Assembly: GCA_016715895.1 (NCBI GenBank)
Contig: JADJXH010000004.1
Span: 806,001-870,000, forward strand
From: Flavobacteriales bacterium
GTDB lineage: Bacteria; Bacteroidota; Bacteroidia; Flavobacteriales_F; PHOS-HE28
DNA length: 64,000 nt
Direction: 5' to 3'
The notes under the pieces are model-generated. The model searched no databases and had not been told where the DNA came from. It worked only from the letters and a program-made list of their open reading frames with translations. Below, piece after piece: positions 50,237 through 59,439 of this stretch (position 1 is its first letter; each line of letters opens with the position of its first letter). The position numbers were made by a program, and so were the translations under genes.

Positions 50237-50863
50237 CTACTTCAGGAATTCGTTCACATGCCCGGAAATGCTCCGCTTCACCTGCTCCCAGGTCCGTCCC
50301 TTCAAGCTCACCGGATCCTCGCTGTGCTCGGCATCCACGAACCAGGTGATGGCATACGGGATGCTGATCGCAATGCTGTTGTCCGGGAACTTCGCTCTGT
50401 GCCTGTCCAGGATCCAGCCCAGACCGTGCTCCGTGAGCAGGACGTCCAGGTCCCAGAAGTCTTTCTTTCTTCCGCGGTGAAGGATGGCCTCGATCTTCAT
50501 CGGGGCGATGTCCTCATCCGTGTACATCCGAATGCCATCCTGGATCATGATGTCGTTGATGCGCGGATGCGGGTCCTTGACGATGTCGACCTTGACCCCC
50601 GCGATCGTGCAGAACGCCGCCCATTTTGCCGCATCCCTTCGGTAGTCGAAGTCGGTCCCGAACTCCTCGGTCAACTCCGCAACGACCCGGGCACGATCGA
50701 ACTCGCCATGGAAGAACAGGTCCAGGTCGATGGATCGGCGATGCCCGTAGCGAAGAGCCATTGCGGTACCCCCGACCAACGAGAAGTCGTGCAGGGCCGG
50801 AAGCCCCATCAGACGCTTCAGTACGGCAAGCGTGTGCGGTTCGACCGACTCAGGGTGAAGCAT
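50237..50863 (-). CDS. AbiEii-like nucleotidyltransferase toxin
   Basis: A 208-residue nucleotidyltransferase of the AbiEii/DUF1814 type: 'DFSLVGGTAMALRYGHRRSIDLDLFF' supplies the GG[ST] and DxD motifs, followed by 'KVDIVKDPHP' and 'PMKIEAILHRGRKKDFWDLD'. Related toxins block tRNA function by adding nucleotides. The start ATG 50863 overlaps the end of the upstream gene by 46 bp. The longer open frame to 51181 is the shadow of that gene and of the tRNA. Confidence 0.88.
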   Translation of the reverse strand: MLHPESVEPHTLAVLKRLMGLPALHDFSLVGGTAMALRYGHRRSIDLDLFFHGEFDRARVVAELTEEFGTDFDYRRDAAKWAAFCTIAGVKVDIVKDPHPRINDIMIQDGIRMYTDEDIAPMKIEAILHRGRKKDFWDLDVLLTEHGLGWILDRHRAKFPDNSIAISIPYAITWFVDAEHSEDPVSLKGRTWEQVKRSISGHVNEFLK

Positions 50864-51120
50864 CGGAACGCCTCCAGGGGCTTGTCGAATATGGCACTGA
50901 CGAAATGGAGCGTGGCCACGGGAAGGTACCTCGCCTCGAGCAAGGCCTGGACGACCTGCTGATCCCCATAGTACCGCCTGCACTGCCGGATGTCCTCCAC
51001 ATCGCCCCGCTCGAACACCCGCTCGATCACGAAGCTGGCCTTCGCATCGTAGTCGATGGCGTCGAAGTCCACATCCCAGAAGATGCGGCGCGCGAACACG
51101 GGCTTGGGCCGGGCGGTCAT
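50818..51120 (-). CDS. DUF6922-like partner of AbiEii toxin
   Basis: A 100-residue protein: 'FARRIFWDVDFDAIDYDAKASFVIERVFERGD' and 'EDIRQCRRYYGDQQV' are typical of the small proteins (DUF6922) encoded just before AbiEii-like toxins in Bacteroidota, which presumably act as antitoxins. It starts 31 bp from the 3' end of tRNA-Arg. Confidence 0.8.
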   Translation of the reverse strand: MTARPKPVFARRIFWDVDFDAIDYDAKASFVIERVFERGDVEDIRQCRRYYGDQQVVQALLEARYLPVATLHFVSAIFDKPLEAFRCFTLSRSNRTRLPY

Positions 51121-51151
51121 GCGGTGAAGGTAGCGGCCGGGGCCGGGCGTG

Positions 51152-51223
51152 TGACCCCACCAGGAGTCGAACCTGGATCAAGAGTTTAGGAAACTCCTAT
51201 TCTATCCATTGAACTATGGGGTC
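51152..51223 (-). tRNA. tRNA-Arg (anticodon CCT)
   Basis: A 72-nt cloverleaf on the minus strand. The acceptor arms GACCCCA and TGGGGTC pair; the anticodon loop is TTCCTAA in a GGAGT...ACTCT stem; the T arm has GGTTCGACTCC. No encoded CCA (the discriminator A is followed by CACG). The toxin-antitoxin island lies immediately beyond its 3' end. Confidence 0.95.
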
Positions 51224-51316
51224 GCGCCCGGGGCAGGGCCGCGAAGGTAACCCGCCTGTGCACGACAGACCAGCGCGCCCCCTGGCACGTTATTCGGTGG
51301 TAACACGCGCCTGTGG

Positions 51317-53986
51317 ATGAGCCGCGCCCGCGCCGCGTCGGCAGGCCCCTGCACCCCCGGACCTTTGTTGAAGGTGTTCTCCCGCTTCGTCCGCCGCGCC
51401 CTCCTGTGGGGCAGCGCGCTGCTGGTCCTCTGCGCCGGGGCCCTGGCGGTGGTGGCCACCCTGTACGAGGACGAGGTGAAGGCCCGCCTGCTGGGCCTGC
51501 TGAACGCGCAGCTGGCCACGCCCGTGCAGGTGCAGCACATCGACCTCACCCTGCTGCGCCGCTTCCCCAAGGCCAGCCTCCACCTGCACGGCGTGTTCGT
51601 GCGCGAGGTGCGCGCCGACAGCGCCGCGGCCGACAGCCTGCTCTACGCCGAGGACCTCTTCCTGGACTTCAACCTCTCGGAGCTGCTCACCGGCAGCTAC
51701 GGCATCCGCCGAATCCACGGCGAGGGGGTGCGCGCCCACATCGCCCACGATGCCCAGGGCCGGCCCAACTACCGCATCTGGCGCAGCGACAGCACCGCCA
51801 CCGGACGGCTGCCCCTGGAGCGGCTCACCCTGGAGGACCTGTGGGTGCGCTACCGCCACGGGGGCAGCGGCACGGAGGTGGTCGGTGCCAGCGACCGCAT
51901 CGCCCTGCGCGGCACCCTGGGCGATGGGCCCAACAGCCTGCGCACCGAGGGCCATGTGCACCTGATCGACTGGCACCAGGGCCGCACCCGCATCCTGGCC
52001 GACCGCGAAGCGGAGGTGCTGCTCACCATGACCTTCGGCGACGCCGACAACGCCTTCCGCATCACCAACGGCGAGGTGACCAGCGGCGGTGTGCGCCTCA
52101 CCAGCACCCTGGCCGTGGTGCCCGAGGCCGATGGCCTCTTCCTGGACCTGCGCGCCGCCGGCGACCAGTGCGACCTGGAGCGCCTGCTGGCGTTGCTTCC
52201 GCCGGAGCTCACGCGCCCCCTGCGCCCCTATGGCCTGAAAGGGGAGGCCGATGTGGTGGCCCGCTACGCCGGCACCATCGGCGGTCGCACCCCCCCGGCG
52301 CTGGCCGTGCAGCTGGCCGTGCGCGACGGCCGCTTCCGCGAGCAGACCAGCGGCGCCACCTTCGACAAGGTGCACGGCTGGGCCGACCTGGCCCTCACCG
52401 GCGACGGCACGCTGGCCGAACTGAAGGTGCGCGAACTGCGCGCCCGCTCCGGCGGCGGCTCCCTGGCCGGCCACCTGCACCTGCGCGGCGGCGCCAAGGC
52501 CCAGGTGGATGCCGGGCTGAAGGCCGACCTGGAGCTGGGTGAGCTGCTGCGCTTCGTGCGGCTGGACAGCCTGCAGCACGCCGAGGGTCGCCTCCGCGCC
52601 GACCTCACCGCGAAAGGCCCGCTGCCCCGTCTCGCCGGTCTGAGGGCCCGCGACCTGCAGGGCCTGGCCATCGGCGGCACCGCCAGCCTGCACGGCGCCT
52701 CCCTTGGCCTGCGCGGCGCAGGCCTGGCCATCACCGCCGTGGATGCCGACCTGGCCCTGGCCGGGCCCGATGCCCGCGTGCAGCGGCTTACGGCCACCGT
52801 GCAGGGCGACCGCCTCGACCTGAGCGGCACGCTGCACGGCCTGGTGCCCTACCTGCTGCTGGACGGCCAGCGCCTGGCCATCACCGCCCAAGGTTCGGCC
52901 ACCCGCATCGACCTGGCCCGCTGGATCACCGGCGGCGGCAGCGGCCCCGCCAACCTCGCCCTGCCCGCGGCCCTGGCGCTGGACCTCGACGTGCGCGTGG
53001 ACGAGCTGGTGTACGACGCCTTCACCGCCACCGGCATCACCGGCCGCGTGGTGCTGGCCGACCGCATGCTGCGCGCCGAGCCCGTGCGCTTCACCACCGC
53101 CGGCGGCACCGTGGGCGGCGCCATCACCCTGGACGGAGGCACCACCGCCGCCTACCCGCTGGCCGTGCGCGCCTCCCTCAGCGGCATCGACGTGCACCGC
53201 CTCTTCGCCGAGTTCAAGGACTTCGGCCAGGACTTCATCGGCCAGCGCCACCTGCAGGGCACCTGCCGCGCCGAGGTGCGCTTCGACGCCCCCCTGCGGC
53301 CTGACCTGCACTTCGACCTGGACCGGCTGACCTGCACGGCGGACGTGGTGGTGGAGCAGGGCGTGCTGAAGGGCCATGCCCCGCTGATGGAGGTGGCCAC
53401 CTACGTGAAGCGCAACAAGCTCGCCGGCCTGATGCTCGACGCCGACCAGCTGGCGCGCCGCCTCGCCGAGGTGCGCTTCGCCCGCTTGGAGAACCGCGTG
53501 GAGATCCGCGACCGGCAGGTGCGCATCCCCCTGATGGAGGTGAAGAGCAGCGCGCTGGACATCGAGCTCAGCGGGGTGCACGGCTTCGACGACCGCATCG
53601 ACCACCGCCTCAACTTCCGCCTGGGCGACCTGGTGCGCGGGGCACCGCCGCAGGACGAGTTCGGCCCCGTGGTGGACGACGGTACCGGCCCGCGGCTCTT
53701 CCTGCGCATGCAGGGACTGGCCGGCGACCCCACCTTCAGCACCGACCCGGAGATGGCCGCCGCCCGCCGTGGCCGCCAATGGCAGCAGGAGAAACAGGAG
53801 CTGAAAGCCCTGTTCCGCAAGGACCTCGACACCCGCGACGAGCGCACCGCCACGGCCGGCACCGTGCGCTTTCAGGTGGAGCATCCGGACGATGCCGACA
53901 CCCCGGAGCAGGAGCCCGCGCCCCGTCCCGAACGCCGCCGCCGCGAGGAGGAACCGCCCCCCGTGGTGATCGAGGTGGAGCCCTGA
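51317..53986 (+). CDS. AsmA-family envelope protein
   Basis: An 889-residue protein with one N-terminal helix (about 28-50) and a long periplasmic region. 'LLNAQLATPVQVQHIDLTLL' and 'FPKASLHLHGVFV' match the AsmA N-terminal domain; 'LAGLMLDADQLARRLAEVRFARLENRVEI...VKSSALDIELSGVHGFDDRIDHRLNFRL' is the AsmA C-terminal signature. AsmA-like proteins are bridge-type lipid carriers between inner and outer membranes. The end is acidic and Pro-rich, probably disordered. The start may be 51317 or a TTG at 51368. The following kinase gene is 36 bp away. Confidence 0.9.
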   Translation: MSRARAASAGPCTPGPLLKVFSRFVRRALLWGSALLVLCAGALAVVATLYEDEVKARLLGLLNAQLATPVQVQHIDLTLLRRFPKASLHLHGVFVREVRADSAAADSLLYAEDLFLDFNLSELLTGSYGIRRIHGEGVRAHIAHDAQGRPNYRIWRSDSTATGRLPLERLTLEDLWVRYRHGGSGTEVVGASDRIALRGTLGDGPNSLRTEGHVHLIDWHQGRTRILADREAEVLLTMTFGDADNAFRITNGEVTSGGVRLTSTLAVVPEADGLFLDLRAAGDQCDLERLLALLPPELTRPLRPYGLKGEADVVARYAGTIGGRTPPALAVQLAVRDGRFREQTSGATFDKVHGWADLALTGDGTLAELKVRELRARSGGGSLAGHLHLRGGAKAQVDAGLKADLELGELLRFVRLDSLQHAEGRLRADLTAKGPLPRLAGLRARDLQGLAIGGTASLHGASLGLRGAGLAITAVDADLALAGPDARVQRLTATVQGDRLDLSGTLHGLVPYLLLDGQRLAITAQGSATRIDLARWITGGGSGPANLALPAALALDLDVRVDELVYDAFTATGITGRVVLADRMLRAEPVRFTTAGGTVGGAITLDGGTTAAYPLAVRASLSGIDVHRLFAEFKDFGQDFIGQRHLQGTCRAEVRFDAPLRPDLHFDLDRLTCTADVVVEQGVLKGHAPLMEVATYVKRNKLAGLMLDADQLARRLAEVRFARLENRVEIRDRQVRIPLMEVKSSALDIELSGVHGFDDRIDHRLNFRLGDLVRGAPPQDEFGPVVDDGTGPRLFLRMQGLAGDPTFSTDPEMAAARRGRQWQQEKQELKALFRKDLDTRDERTATAGTVRFQVEHPDDADTPEQEPAPRPERRRREEEPPPVVIEVEP

Positions 53987-54021
53987 GCCGCGCGGAAGCC
54001 CCATCTTCACGGACCGAACCC

Positions 54022-55530
54022 GTGGACCTCTACTCCCGCAAACAGCGCTGGAAGCTGGTGCTGGCCCTGGCCGCCCTGCTCATCGTCATCGCCTCGCTGT
54101 GGTACAGCAACCGCATCGTGGACAAGGTGCGCGAGGAGGAGCGCCGCAAGGTGGAGCTCTGGGCCGAGGCCGTGCAGAACCGCGCCCGTCTGGTGAACCT
54201 CACCGACCGCCTCTTCGCCCGCCTGCGCGAGGAGGAGCGCAAGAAGGTGGAGCTCTGGGCCGAGGCCATGCTGCGCCTGGTGGGCGCCGCCGAACCCGGC
54301 GACCTCTCCTTCTTCCTCAAGGTGGTGAGCGACAACACCACCGTGCCCGTGGTGATCACCGATGCCCGCGGGGAGGTGAAGTTCCACCGCAACCTGGACA
54401 GCCTGGTGAGCGCCGACCCCGAGCGCCTGCACCAGGCCGTGGCCGACATGGCCGCCCGCCGCAAACCCGTGGAGATCGCCGTCTATGGTACGCAGAAGCA
54501 ATACCTGCACTACCAGGACAGCCGCCTGCTGCGCGAGCTCGAGGAGGTGATGGACGGCATCATCCGCTCGTTCATCAGCGAAACGGTGATGAACACCGCC
54601 GCCGTGCCCGTGATCCTCACCGACAGCACCGGCGGCCGTGTGGTGGAGAGCGGCAACGTGGACAGCCTGGTGCTGCGCGACCCCGCCCTGCTGGCCGCCA
54701 AGCTCGCCGAGATGGCCGCGCGCAACCGCCCCCTGGAGGTCACCCTCGCCGGCCAGGGCCGCCACTACATCTACTTCGAGGAGTCGCTCGTCATCACCCA
54801 GCTGCGCTACTTCCCCTACGTGCAGCTGGTCATCATCGGCCTCTTCCTGCTGGTGAGCTACGCCCTCTTCAGCATCTTCCGCAACGCCGAGCAGAACCAG
54901 GTGTGGGTGGGCATGGCCAAGGAGACCGCGCACCAGCTGGGCACCCCGCTCAGCTCCCTGATGGCGTGGATGGAACTGCTCAAGAGCCGCGGCGTGGACC
55001 CCGCCGCCCTCACCGAGATGCGCAAGGACGTGGACCGGCTGGAGGTGATCACCGAGCGCTTCAGCAAGATCGGCAGCGCTCCGGAGCTCACGCCCGAGAA
55101 GCTCTACCACACCCTGCGCGCCACGGTGCTCTACCTGCGTCCGCGCCTGCCCAGCAAGGCCCGCATCGAGGTGCAGGCCCCGCCCGACCCCGAGCTGCTG
55201 GTGCCCCTCAACCGACCGCTCTTCAGCTGGGTGATCGAGAACCTCATCCGCAACGCCATCGATGCCATGGAGGGCGAGGGCTCCATCACGCTCGCCATCG
55301 AGCGTGAGGACGATGCCGTGCATGTGGACGTCACCGACACCGGCAAGGGCATCCCCGCTGCGCAGCACCGCACGGTGTTCCAGCCCGGCTTCACCACCAA
55401 GAAGCGGGGCTGGGGTTTGGGGCTCTCGCTCAGCAAGCGCATCATCGAACAGTACCACGGCGGCCGCATCGTCGTCAAGCGCAGCGCGCCTGGGAAGGGC
55501 ACCACGTTCAGGATCACGTTGAAAGGCTGA
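54022..55530 (+). CDS. Membrane sensor histidine kinase
   Basis: No ATG fits; GTG 54022 (V-D-L-Y-S-R-K-Q-R-W) starts a 502-residue protein. One helix (about 10-30) precedes a coiled coil that holds a direct internal duplication of 'REEERxKVELWAEA' with a 96-bp period (54132 and 54228). Two PAS-like extracytoplasmic modules follow ('VPVVITDARGEVKFHRNLD' and 'VPVILTDSTGGRVVESGNVD'), then a second helix near 275. The His box is 'ETAHQLGTPLSSLMAWMELL', and the ATPase has 'NLIRNAIDAME', 'DTGKGIP' and 'GWGLGLSLSKRI'. No response regulator gene is adjacent. Confidence 0.92.
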   Translation: MDLYSRKQRWKLVLALAALLIVIASLWYSNRIVDKVREEERRKVELWAEAVQNRARLVNLTDRLFARLREEERKKVELWAEAMLRLVGAAEPGDLSFFLKVVSDNTTVPVVITDARGEVKFHRNLDSLVSADPERLHQAVADMAARRKPVEIAVYGTQKQYLHYQDSRLLRELEEVMDGIIRSFISETVMNTAAVPVILTDSTGGRVVESGNVDSLVLRDPALLAAKLAEMAARNRPLEVTLAGQGRHYIYFEESLVITQLRYFPYVQLVIIGLFLLVSYALFSIFRNAEQNQVWVGMAKETAHQLGTPLSSLMAWMELLKSRGVDPAALTEMRKDVDRLEVITERFSKIGSAPELTPEKLYHTLRATVLYLRPRLPSKARIEVQAPPDPELLVPLNRPLFSWVIENLIRNAIDAMEGEGSITLAIEREDDAVHVDVTDTGKGIPAAQHRTVFQPGFTTKKRGWGLGLSLSKRIIEQYHGGRIVVKRSAPGKGTTFRITLKG

Positions 55531-55552
55531 GCTCCCTGCTCCTGCTCAGACG

Positions 55553-56671
55553 ATGTCCGGTCTGTACTTCCACATCCCGTTCTGCAAGAAGGCCTGCACG
55601 TACTGTGACTTCCACTTCAGTACATCCATGCGCGGACGCGAAGGGCTGTTGGACGCGATGGAACGCGAACTGATCCAGCGCGCGCGGGAGCTCGGCGACG
55701 CACCGGTGGACACGATCTACTTCGGCGGCGGCACCCCCAGCCTGCTGGAACCCGCGCGCATCGCCTCGTTCCTGCAGCTGGCGCACGACCTGCTGCGCGT
55801 GAGGCCCGATGCCGAGGTGACCCTGGAGGCGAACCCCGATGACATCACCGCCGAACGGCTCGCCGCGTGGCAGGCGATGGGCATCACACGCCTGAGCCTG
55901 GGCACCCAGAGCTTCCGTGCGGACCGCCTGGCGTGGATGGGCCGTGCCCACGATGCGGAGCAGGCGCTGCGCAGCATCGCCCTCATCGCCCACGCCGGCT
56001 TCATGTCCTGGACCATCGACCTCATCTACGGCCTGCCGGGCATGACCCTCGCCGAATGGGACGAGCAGCTCACCATCGCGCTGGACCACGGCATGCCGCA
56101 CCTCAGCGCCTACGCCCTCACCGTGGAGCCGCGCACCGCCCTGGCCCATCAGGTGAGGCAGGGCCGCACGGTGCCTGCGGATGATGAGGCCACCGCCGCC
56201 CAGTTCGACCACCTCATGGTGCGCATGAAGGCCGCCGGACTGGTGCACTACGAGATCAGCAACTTCGGGCGTCCGGGCCACTTCAGCCGCCACAACAGCA
56301 GCTACTGGGAGGGCGTGCCCTACCTGGGCATCGGGCCCGCCGCGCACAGCTTCAGCGGAACCACGCGCCGGTGGAACGTGGCGAACAATGCGCGCTACAC
56401 CGCCGCCGTCGAAAAAGGGGAGCCGTTCAGCGAAACGGAAACGCTCACCCCGGTGCAGCGCACCAACGAGCTGCTCCTCACCGGGCTCCGCACCCACCGA
56501 GGCGTGCAGCTCGATGCGCTGCCGGTGGACGTCCGCCCGCGGAATGAGCAGCGGATCGTGCACTACGTGGCGCAGGGCCTCGCGCAGCTGGAAGGCGGGC
56601 GGTTAGTTTTGACCGAACGCGGAAGGCACTTCGCGGACCGCATCGCGATGGAGCTCTTCGCCGAGGCATGA
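55553..56671 (+). CDS. hemW: Radical SAM heme chaperone HemW
   Basis: A 372-residue coproporphyrinogen-oxidase-like protein that inserts heme into targets rather than oxidising coproporphyrinogen. The Fe-S motif CxxxCxxC is in 'HIPFCKKACTYCDFHF'; 'YFGGGTPSLL' and 'LIYGLPGMTLAEW' are typical, as is the HemW C-terminal domain. Its stop overlaps the next ATG by 4 bp, starting a three-gene overlapping operon. Confidence 0.95.
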   Translation: MSGLYFHIPFCKKACTYCDFHFSTSMRGREGLLDAMERELIQRARELGDAPVDTIYFGGGTPSLLEPARIASFLQLAHDLLRVRPDAEVTLEANPDDITAERLAAWQAMGITRLSLGTQSFRADRLAWMGRAHDAEQALRSIALIAHAGFMSWTIDLIYGLPGMTLAEWDEQLTIALDHGMPHLSAYALTVEPRTALAHQVRQGRTVPADDEATAAQFDHLMVRMKAAGLVHYEISNFGRPGHFSRHNSSYWEGVPYLGIGPAAHSFSGTTRRWNVANNARYTAAVEKGEPFSETETLTPVQRTNELLLTGLRTHRGVQLDALPVDVRPRNEQRIVHYVAQGLAQLEGGRLVLTERGRHFADRIAMELFAEA

Positions 56672-57432
56672 TCGCCGACATCGAACACCACGGACGCCGC
56701 TTCCGCGTGGACCTGGGCCGGCCCATCGACCTCAGCCTGCCCCTGCACTCCGGCGAAGGCCGGCTGCGCGCCTGGTACGTGGACCCCGTTCGCATGGAGC
56801 CCGTGGTGATGGGCGACCGCACCTTCGCGGTGAGCGCCGGCGCTCCGGTGAACTTCCGCAACGTGTTCGTCAATCCCCACGGCCACGGCACCCACACCGA
56901 GAGCGTGGGCCACCTCGACGCCGCCATCACCCCCGTGGGCTGCCTGCTCGACCGCTTCTTCTTCACCGCCGAGGTGGTGAGCCTGCGCCCCGAACAACGC
57001 CGCGCGCCCGATGGCCGCACCGACCAGGTGATCACCCTGGAGCAGCTGCGCAACGTGCTGGACGAGCGGCCGCGCGAGGCCCTGGTGCTGCGCACCCTGC
57101 CCAACGCCCCCGGCAAGGACACGCGCGACTGGTGCGGCAGCAACCCCGCCTACCTGCAGAGCACCGCCACCGCCTGGTTGCGCAGCATCGGGGTGAAGCA
57201 CCTGCTGGTGGACCTGCCCAGCGTGGACCGCGAGGAGGACGGTGGCGTGCTGGCGGCGCACCATGCCTTCTGGGACTTCCCCGCCACGGTGGACACCACG
57301 CGCACCATCACCGAACTGCTGCACGTGCCCGACGCGGTGCCCGACGGCCGCTACCTGCTGGAGCTGCAGCTGGCGCATTGGATGAACGACGCCGCCCCCA
57401 GCCGGCCCGTCCTCTACGCGCTGCTGCCATGA
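56668..57432 (+). CDS. Cyclase-family protein (kynurenine-formamidase-like)
   Basis: A 254-residue metal-dependent hydrolase fold. The signature 'NPHGHGTHTESVGHL' provides the zinc ligands (HxGTHxD-like, with Glu in place of Asp). Length and the 'LLVDLPSVDREEDGG' segment fit the family. In some bacteria it opens N-formylkynurenine, but no tryptophan-catabolism gene is nearby, so the substrate is open. Overlaps genes on both sides by 4 bp. Confidence 0.9.
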   Translation: MIADIEHHGRRFRVDLGRPIDLSLPLHSGEGRLRAWYVDPVRMEPVVMGDRTFAVSAGAPVNFRNVFVNPHGHGTHTESVGHLDAAITPVGCLLDRFFFTAEVVSLRPEQRRAPDGRTDQVITLEQLRNVLDERPREALVLRTLPNAPGKDTRDWCGSNPAYLQSTATAWLRSIGVKHLLVDLPSVDREEDGGVLAAHHAFWDFPATVDTTRTITELLHVPDAVPDGRYLLELQLAHWMNDAAPSRPVLYALLP

Positions 57433-57782
57433 CGCTGGAGGAGTTCCGCGCCCACTGCGCCACCTTCCCGGGGTTCAGTGAGGACCTGCCCTTTGGGCCC
57501 GAGGTGCTGGCCTTCCGCGTGGGCGGGCGCATCTTCGCCCTGATGGACGTGGACACCTTCGAGAGCGTGAACCTGAAGTGCGATCCCGAACGCGCCATCG
57601 ACCTGCGCGAGCAGCACCCCGGCATCACCCCGGGCTACCACATGAACAAGCGCCACTGGAACACGGTACGCACGGATGGCAGCGTGCCCCACCGCCTGCT
57701 GCTGGAGCTGGCCCGCCACAGCTACGAGCGGGTGCGTGCCTCCCTGCCGAAGAAGGTGCGGGAGGAACTCGAGAGGCCTTAG
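57429..57782 (+). CDS. MmcQ/YjbR family DNA-binding-fold protein
   Basis: A 117-residue protein; 'FRVGGRIFALMDVDTFESVNLKCDPERAI' and 'GYHMNKRHWNTV' are diagnostic of the YjbR/CyaY-like fold family. Function is not established for the family. Last gene of the hemW operon. Confidence 0.92.
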   Translation: MTLEEFRAHCATFPGFSEDLPFGPEVLAFRVGGRIFALMDVDTFESVNLKCDPERAIDLREQHPGITPGYHMNKRHWNTVRTDGSVPHRLLLELARHSYERVRASLPKKVREELERP

Positions 57783-57918
57783 GCCGCAGGGGCGCGGAGA
57801 CGCACAGAAGCGCCTCCGGTCAATCACGTACTTCCGCGGGCCCGACACTCCCTTCGCGCCTGTCGCGTCCTGGCTCGTAACCATCGCCCGCCGGTCATTC
57901 CCTCTGCGCCTCTGCGGC

Positions 57919-57926
57919 TACCTTTG
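57919..57926 (+). promoter_or_regulatory. -7 element TACCTTTG
   Basis: Perfect TAnnTTTG, 8 bp before the ATG of the DUF502 gene. Upstream, CCGCAGGGGCGCGGAG (about 57784) and CTCTGCGCCTCTGCGG (about 57900-57916) form an imperfect inverted pair that could terminate the previous operon. Confidence 0.6.
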
Positions 57927-57934
57927 CCACCACC

Positions 57935-58513
57935 ATGAGCTCCCGCCGCATCGGCCGCGTCCTGCTGGGCTACTTCCTCCGCGGCCTGCTGCTGGTGGTG
58001 CCGGTCACCGTGCTCATCTGGGGCCTGTGGAAGGCGCTGTCCTTTCTGGACGGCATCATCCCCATCGAGATCCCGGGCCTGGGCCTGCTCACCCTGCTGG
58101 TGGGCCTCACCCTCTTCGGCTGGTTGGGCAGCACCATCCTGTATCAACCCGTGGCCGAATTCGGCGAGGAGGTGCTCAAGCGGATCCCCTTCCTGAAGAC
58201 CTTCTATGGCGCCATCAAGGACCTGGTGGAGGCCGTGGTGGGCAACAAGAAGCGCTTCGACCGCCCTGTGCTGGTGCGCATGGCCTTGGGCAGTGACGTG
58301 GAGAAGCTCGGCTTCATCACCGAGGATGACCTCGCCCACCTGGGCATCCCCGAAGGCAAGGTGGCCGTGTACCTGCCCCACAGCTTCGCGTGGAGCGGCA
58401 ACCTGTACATCGTGCCGGCGCGGAACGTGACGCCGATAGATGCCCGCGCGGCGGACGTGATGAAGTTCGTGGTGAGCGGTGGCGTGGCCAAGGTGGACGA
58501 CGACGCGCACTGA
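57935..58513 (+). CDS. DUF502 membrane protein
   Basis: A 192-residue protein with two N-terminal helices ('LLGYFLRGLLLVVPVTVLIW' and 'LGLLTLLVGLTLFGWLGS') and a soluble region with 'RIPFLKTFYGAIKDLVEAV' and 'FITEDD', the DUF502 signature. Function unknown; widespread in bacteria. The next gene starts 6 bp downstream. Confidence 0.92.
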   Translation: MSSRRIGRVLLGYFLRGLLLVVPVTVLIWGLWKALSFLDGIIPIEIPGLGLLTLLVGLTLFGWLGSTILYQPVAEFGEEVLKRIPFLKTFYGAIKDLVEAVVGNKKRFDRPVLVRMALGSDVEKLGFITEDDLAHLGIPEGKVAVYLPHSFAWSGNLYIVPARNVTPIDARAADVMKFVVSGGVAKVDDDAH

Positions 58514-58519
58514 GCCGCC

Positions 58520-59434
58520 ATGCCCACCGCCCACCGCAATGCGCTCGTGCTGCTGCACGTCACCGTGTTCGTGTGGGGCTTCACCGGCATCCTGGGCAAG
58601 CTGATCCAGCAGCCCACCCTGCACCTGGTGTACACGCGCACGGTGATCGGCGCGTTGGGACTTGCCGTGGTGGCGCTGGCCACGCGCCGGAGCCTTTCGC
58701 CGCGCACCCCGGGCCTGGCGAACTACCTGCTGGTGGGGCTCATCATCCTGGGGCATTGGATCACCTTCTACGGCGCCATCAAGCTCAGCACCGCCAGCAT
58801 CGCCGCCGCGTGCCTCAGCACCAGCACGGTGTTCACCGCGCTCATGGAACCCTTCTGGTTCAAGCGCCGCATCCGCGTGAGCGAGGTGGTGCTCGGCATC
58901 GTGGTGGTAGCCGCCCTGCTGCTCATCTTCGGGCTGGAGGTGCAGCACCGGCTGGGCATCGCCGTGGCCACCCTCAGCGCCCTGCTCAGCGCCTGGTTCA
59001 ACGTGGTGAACGGCGTGCTCATCCAACGCGACAACGCCCTGCGCATCGGCTTCTACGAGATGGTGAGCGTGGTGGCGGCCCTGGCCCTCTACGGCCTTGT
59101 CACGGGTGATCTGGCGCCACCGCTCTGGCAGTTGCCGGTCAGCGACATCATCTATCAGTTGTTGCTGGGGCTCGTCTGCACCACCTTCGCCTTCGTGGCC
59201 GGCATCGCCGTCATGCGCCAGCTCAGCCCCTTCACCGTGATGCTCACCGTGAACCTGGAGCCCGTGTACACCATCATCTTCGCGCTGCTCATCTGGGGCG
59301 CGGAGGAGAAGCTCACCGTGGGCTCCTACCTGGGCGTCGCCCTCATCCTCGGCTGCCTCTTCATCAACGGCTGGCTGCAGCGCGGCAAGCGCGCGAGCGA
59401 GGTCACCGAACCGGATCCCCTGGCGCAGGTGTGA
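58520..59434 (+). CDS. EamA/DMT-superfamily transporter
   Basis: A 304-residue protein with ten predicted helices in two EamA repeats ('VTVFVWGFTGILGKLI' opening the first, 'STLSALLSAWFNVVNGVLI'-like 'TLSALLSAWFNVVNG' opening the second; 'LEPVYTIIFALLIWGAEE' closing). Members export amino acids or small metabolites. Probably co-transcribed with the DUF502 gene. Confidence 0.93.
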   Translation: MPTAHRNALVLLHVTVFVWGFTGILGKLIQQPTLHLVYTRTVIGALGLAVVALATRRSLSPRTPGLANYLLVGLIILGHWITFYGAIKLSTASIAAACLSTSTVFTALMEPFWFKRRIRVSEVVLGIVVVAALLLIFGLEVQHRLGIAVATLSALLSAWFNVVNGVLIQRDNALRIGFYEMVSVVAALALYGLVTGDLAPPLWQLPVSDIIYQLLLGLVCTTFAFVAGIAVMRQLSPFTVMLTVNLEPVYTIIFALLIWGAEEKLTVGSYLGVALILGCLFINGWLQRGKRASEVTEPDPLAQV

Positions 59435-59439
59435 GCGGG

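Noticed and set aside
51290..54010. 906-codon open frame antisense to the AsmA gene
   Set aside because: Low-complexity Gly/Ala/His/Gln composition with no domain; a shadow of the AsmA gene.
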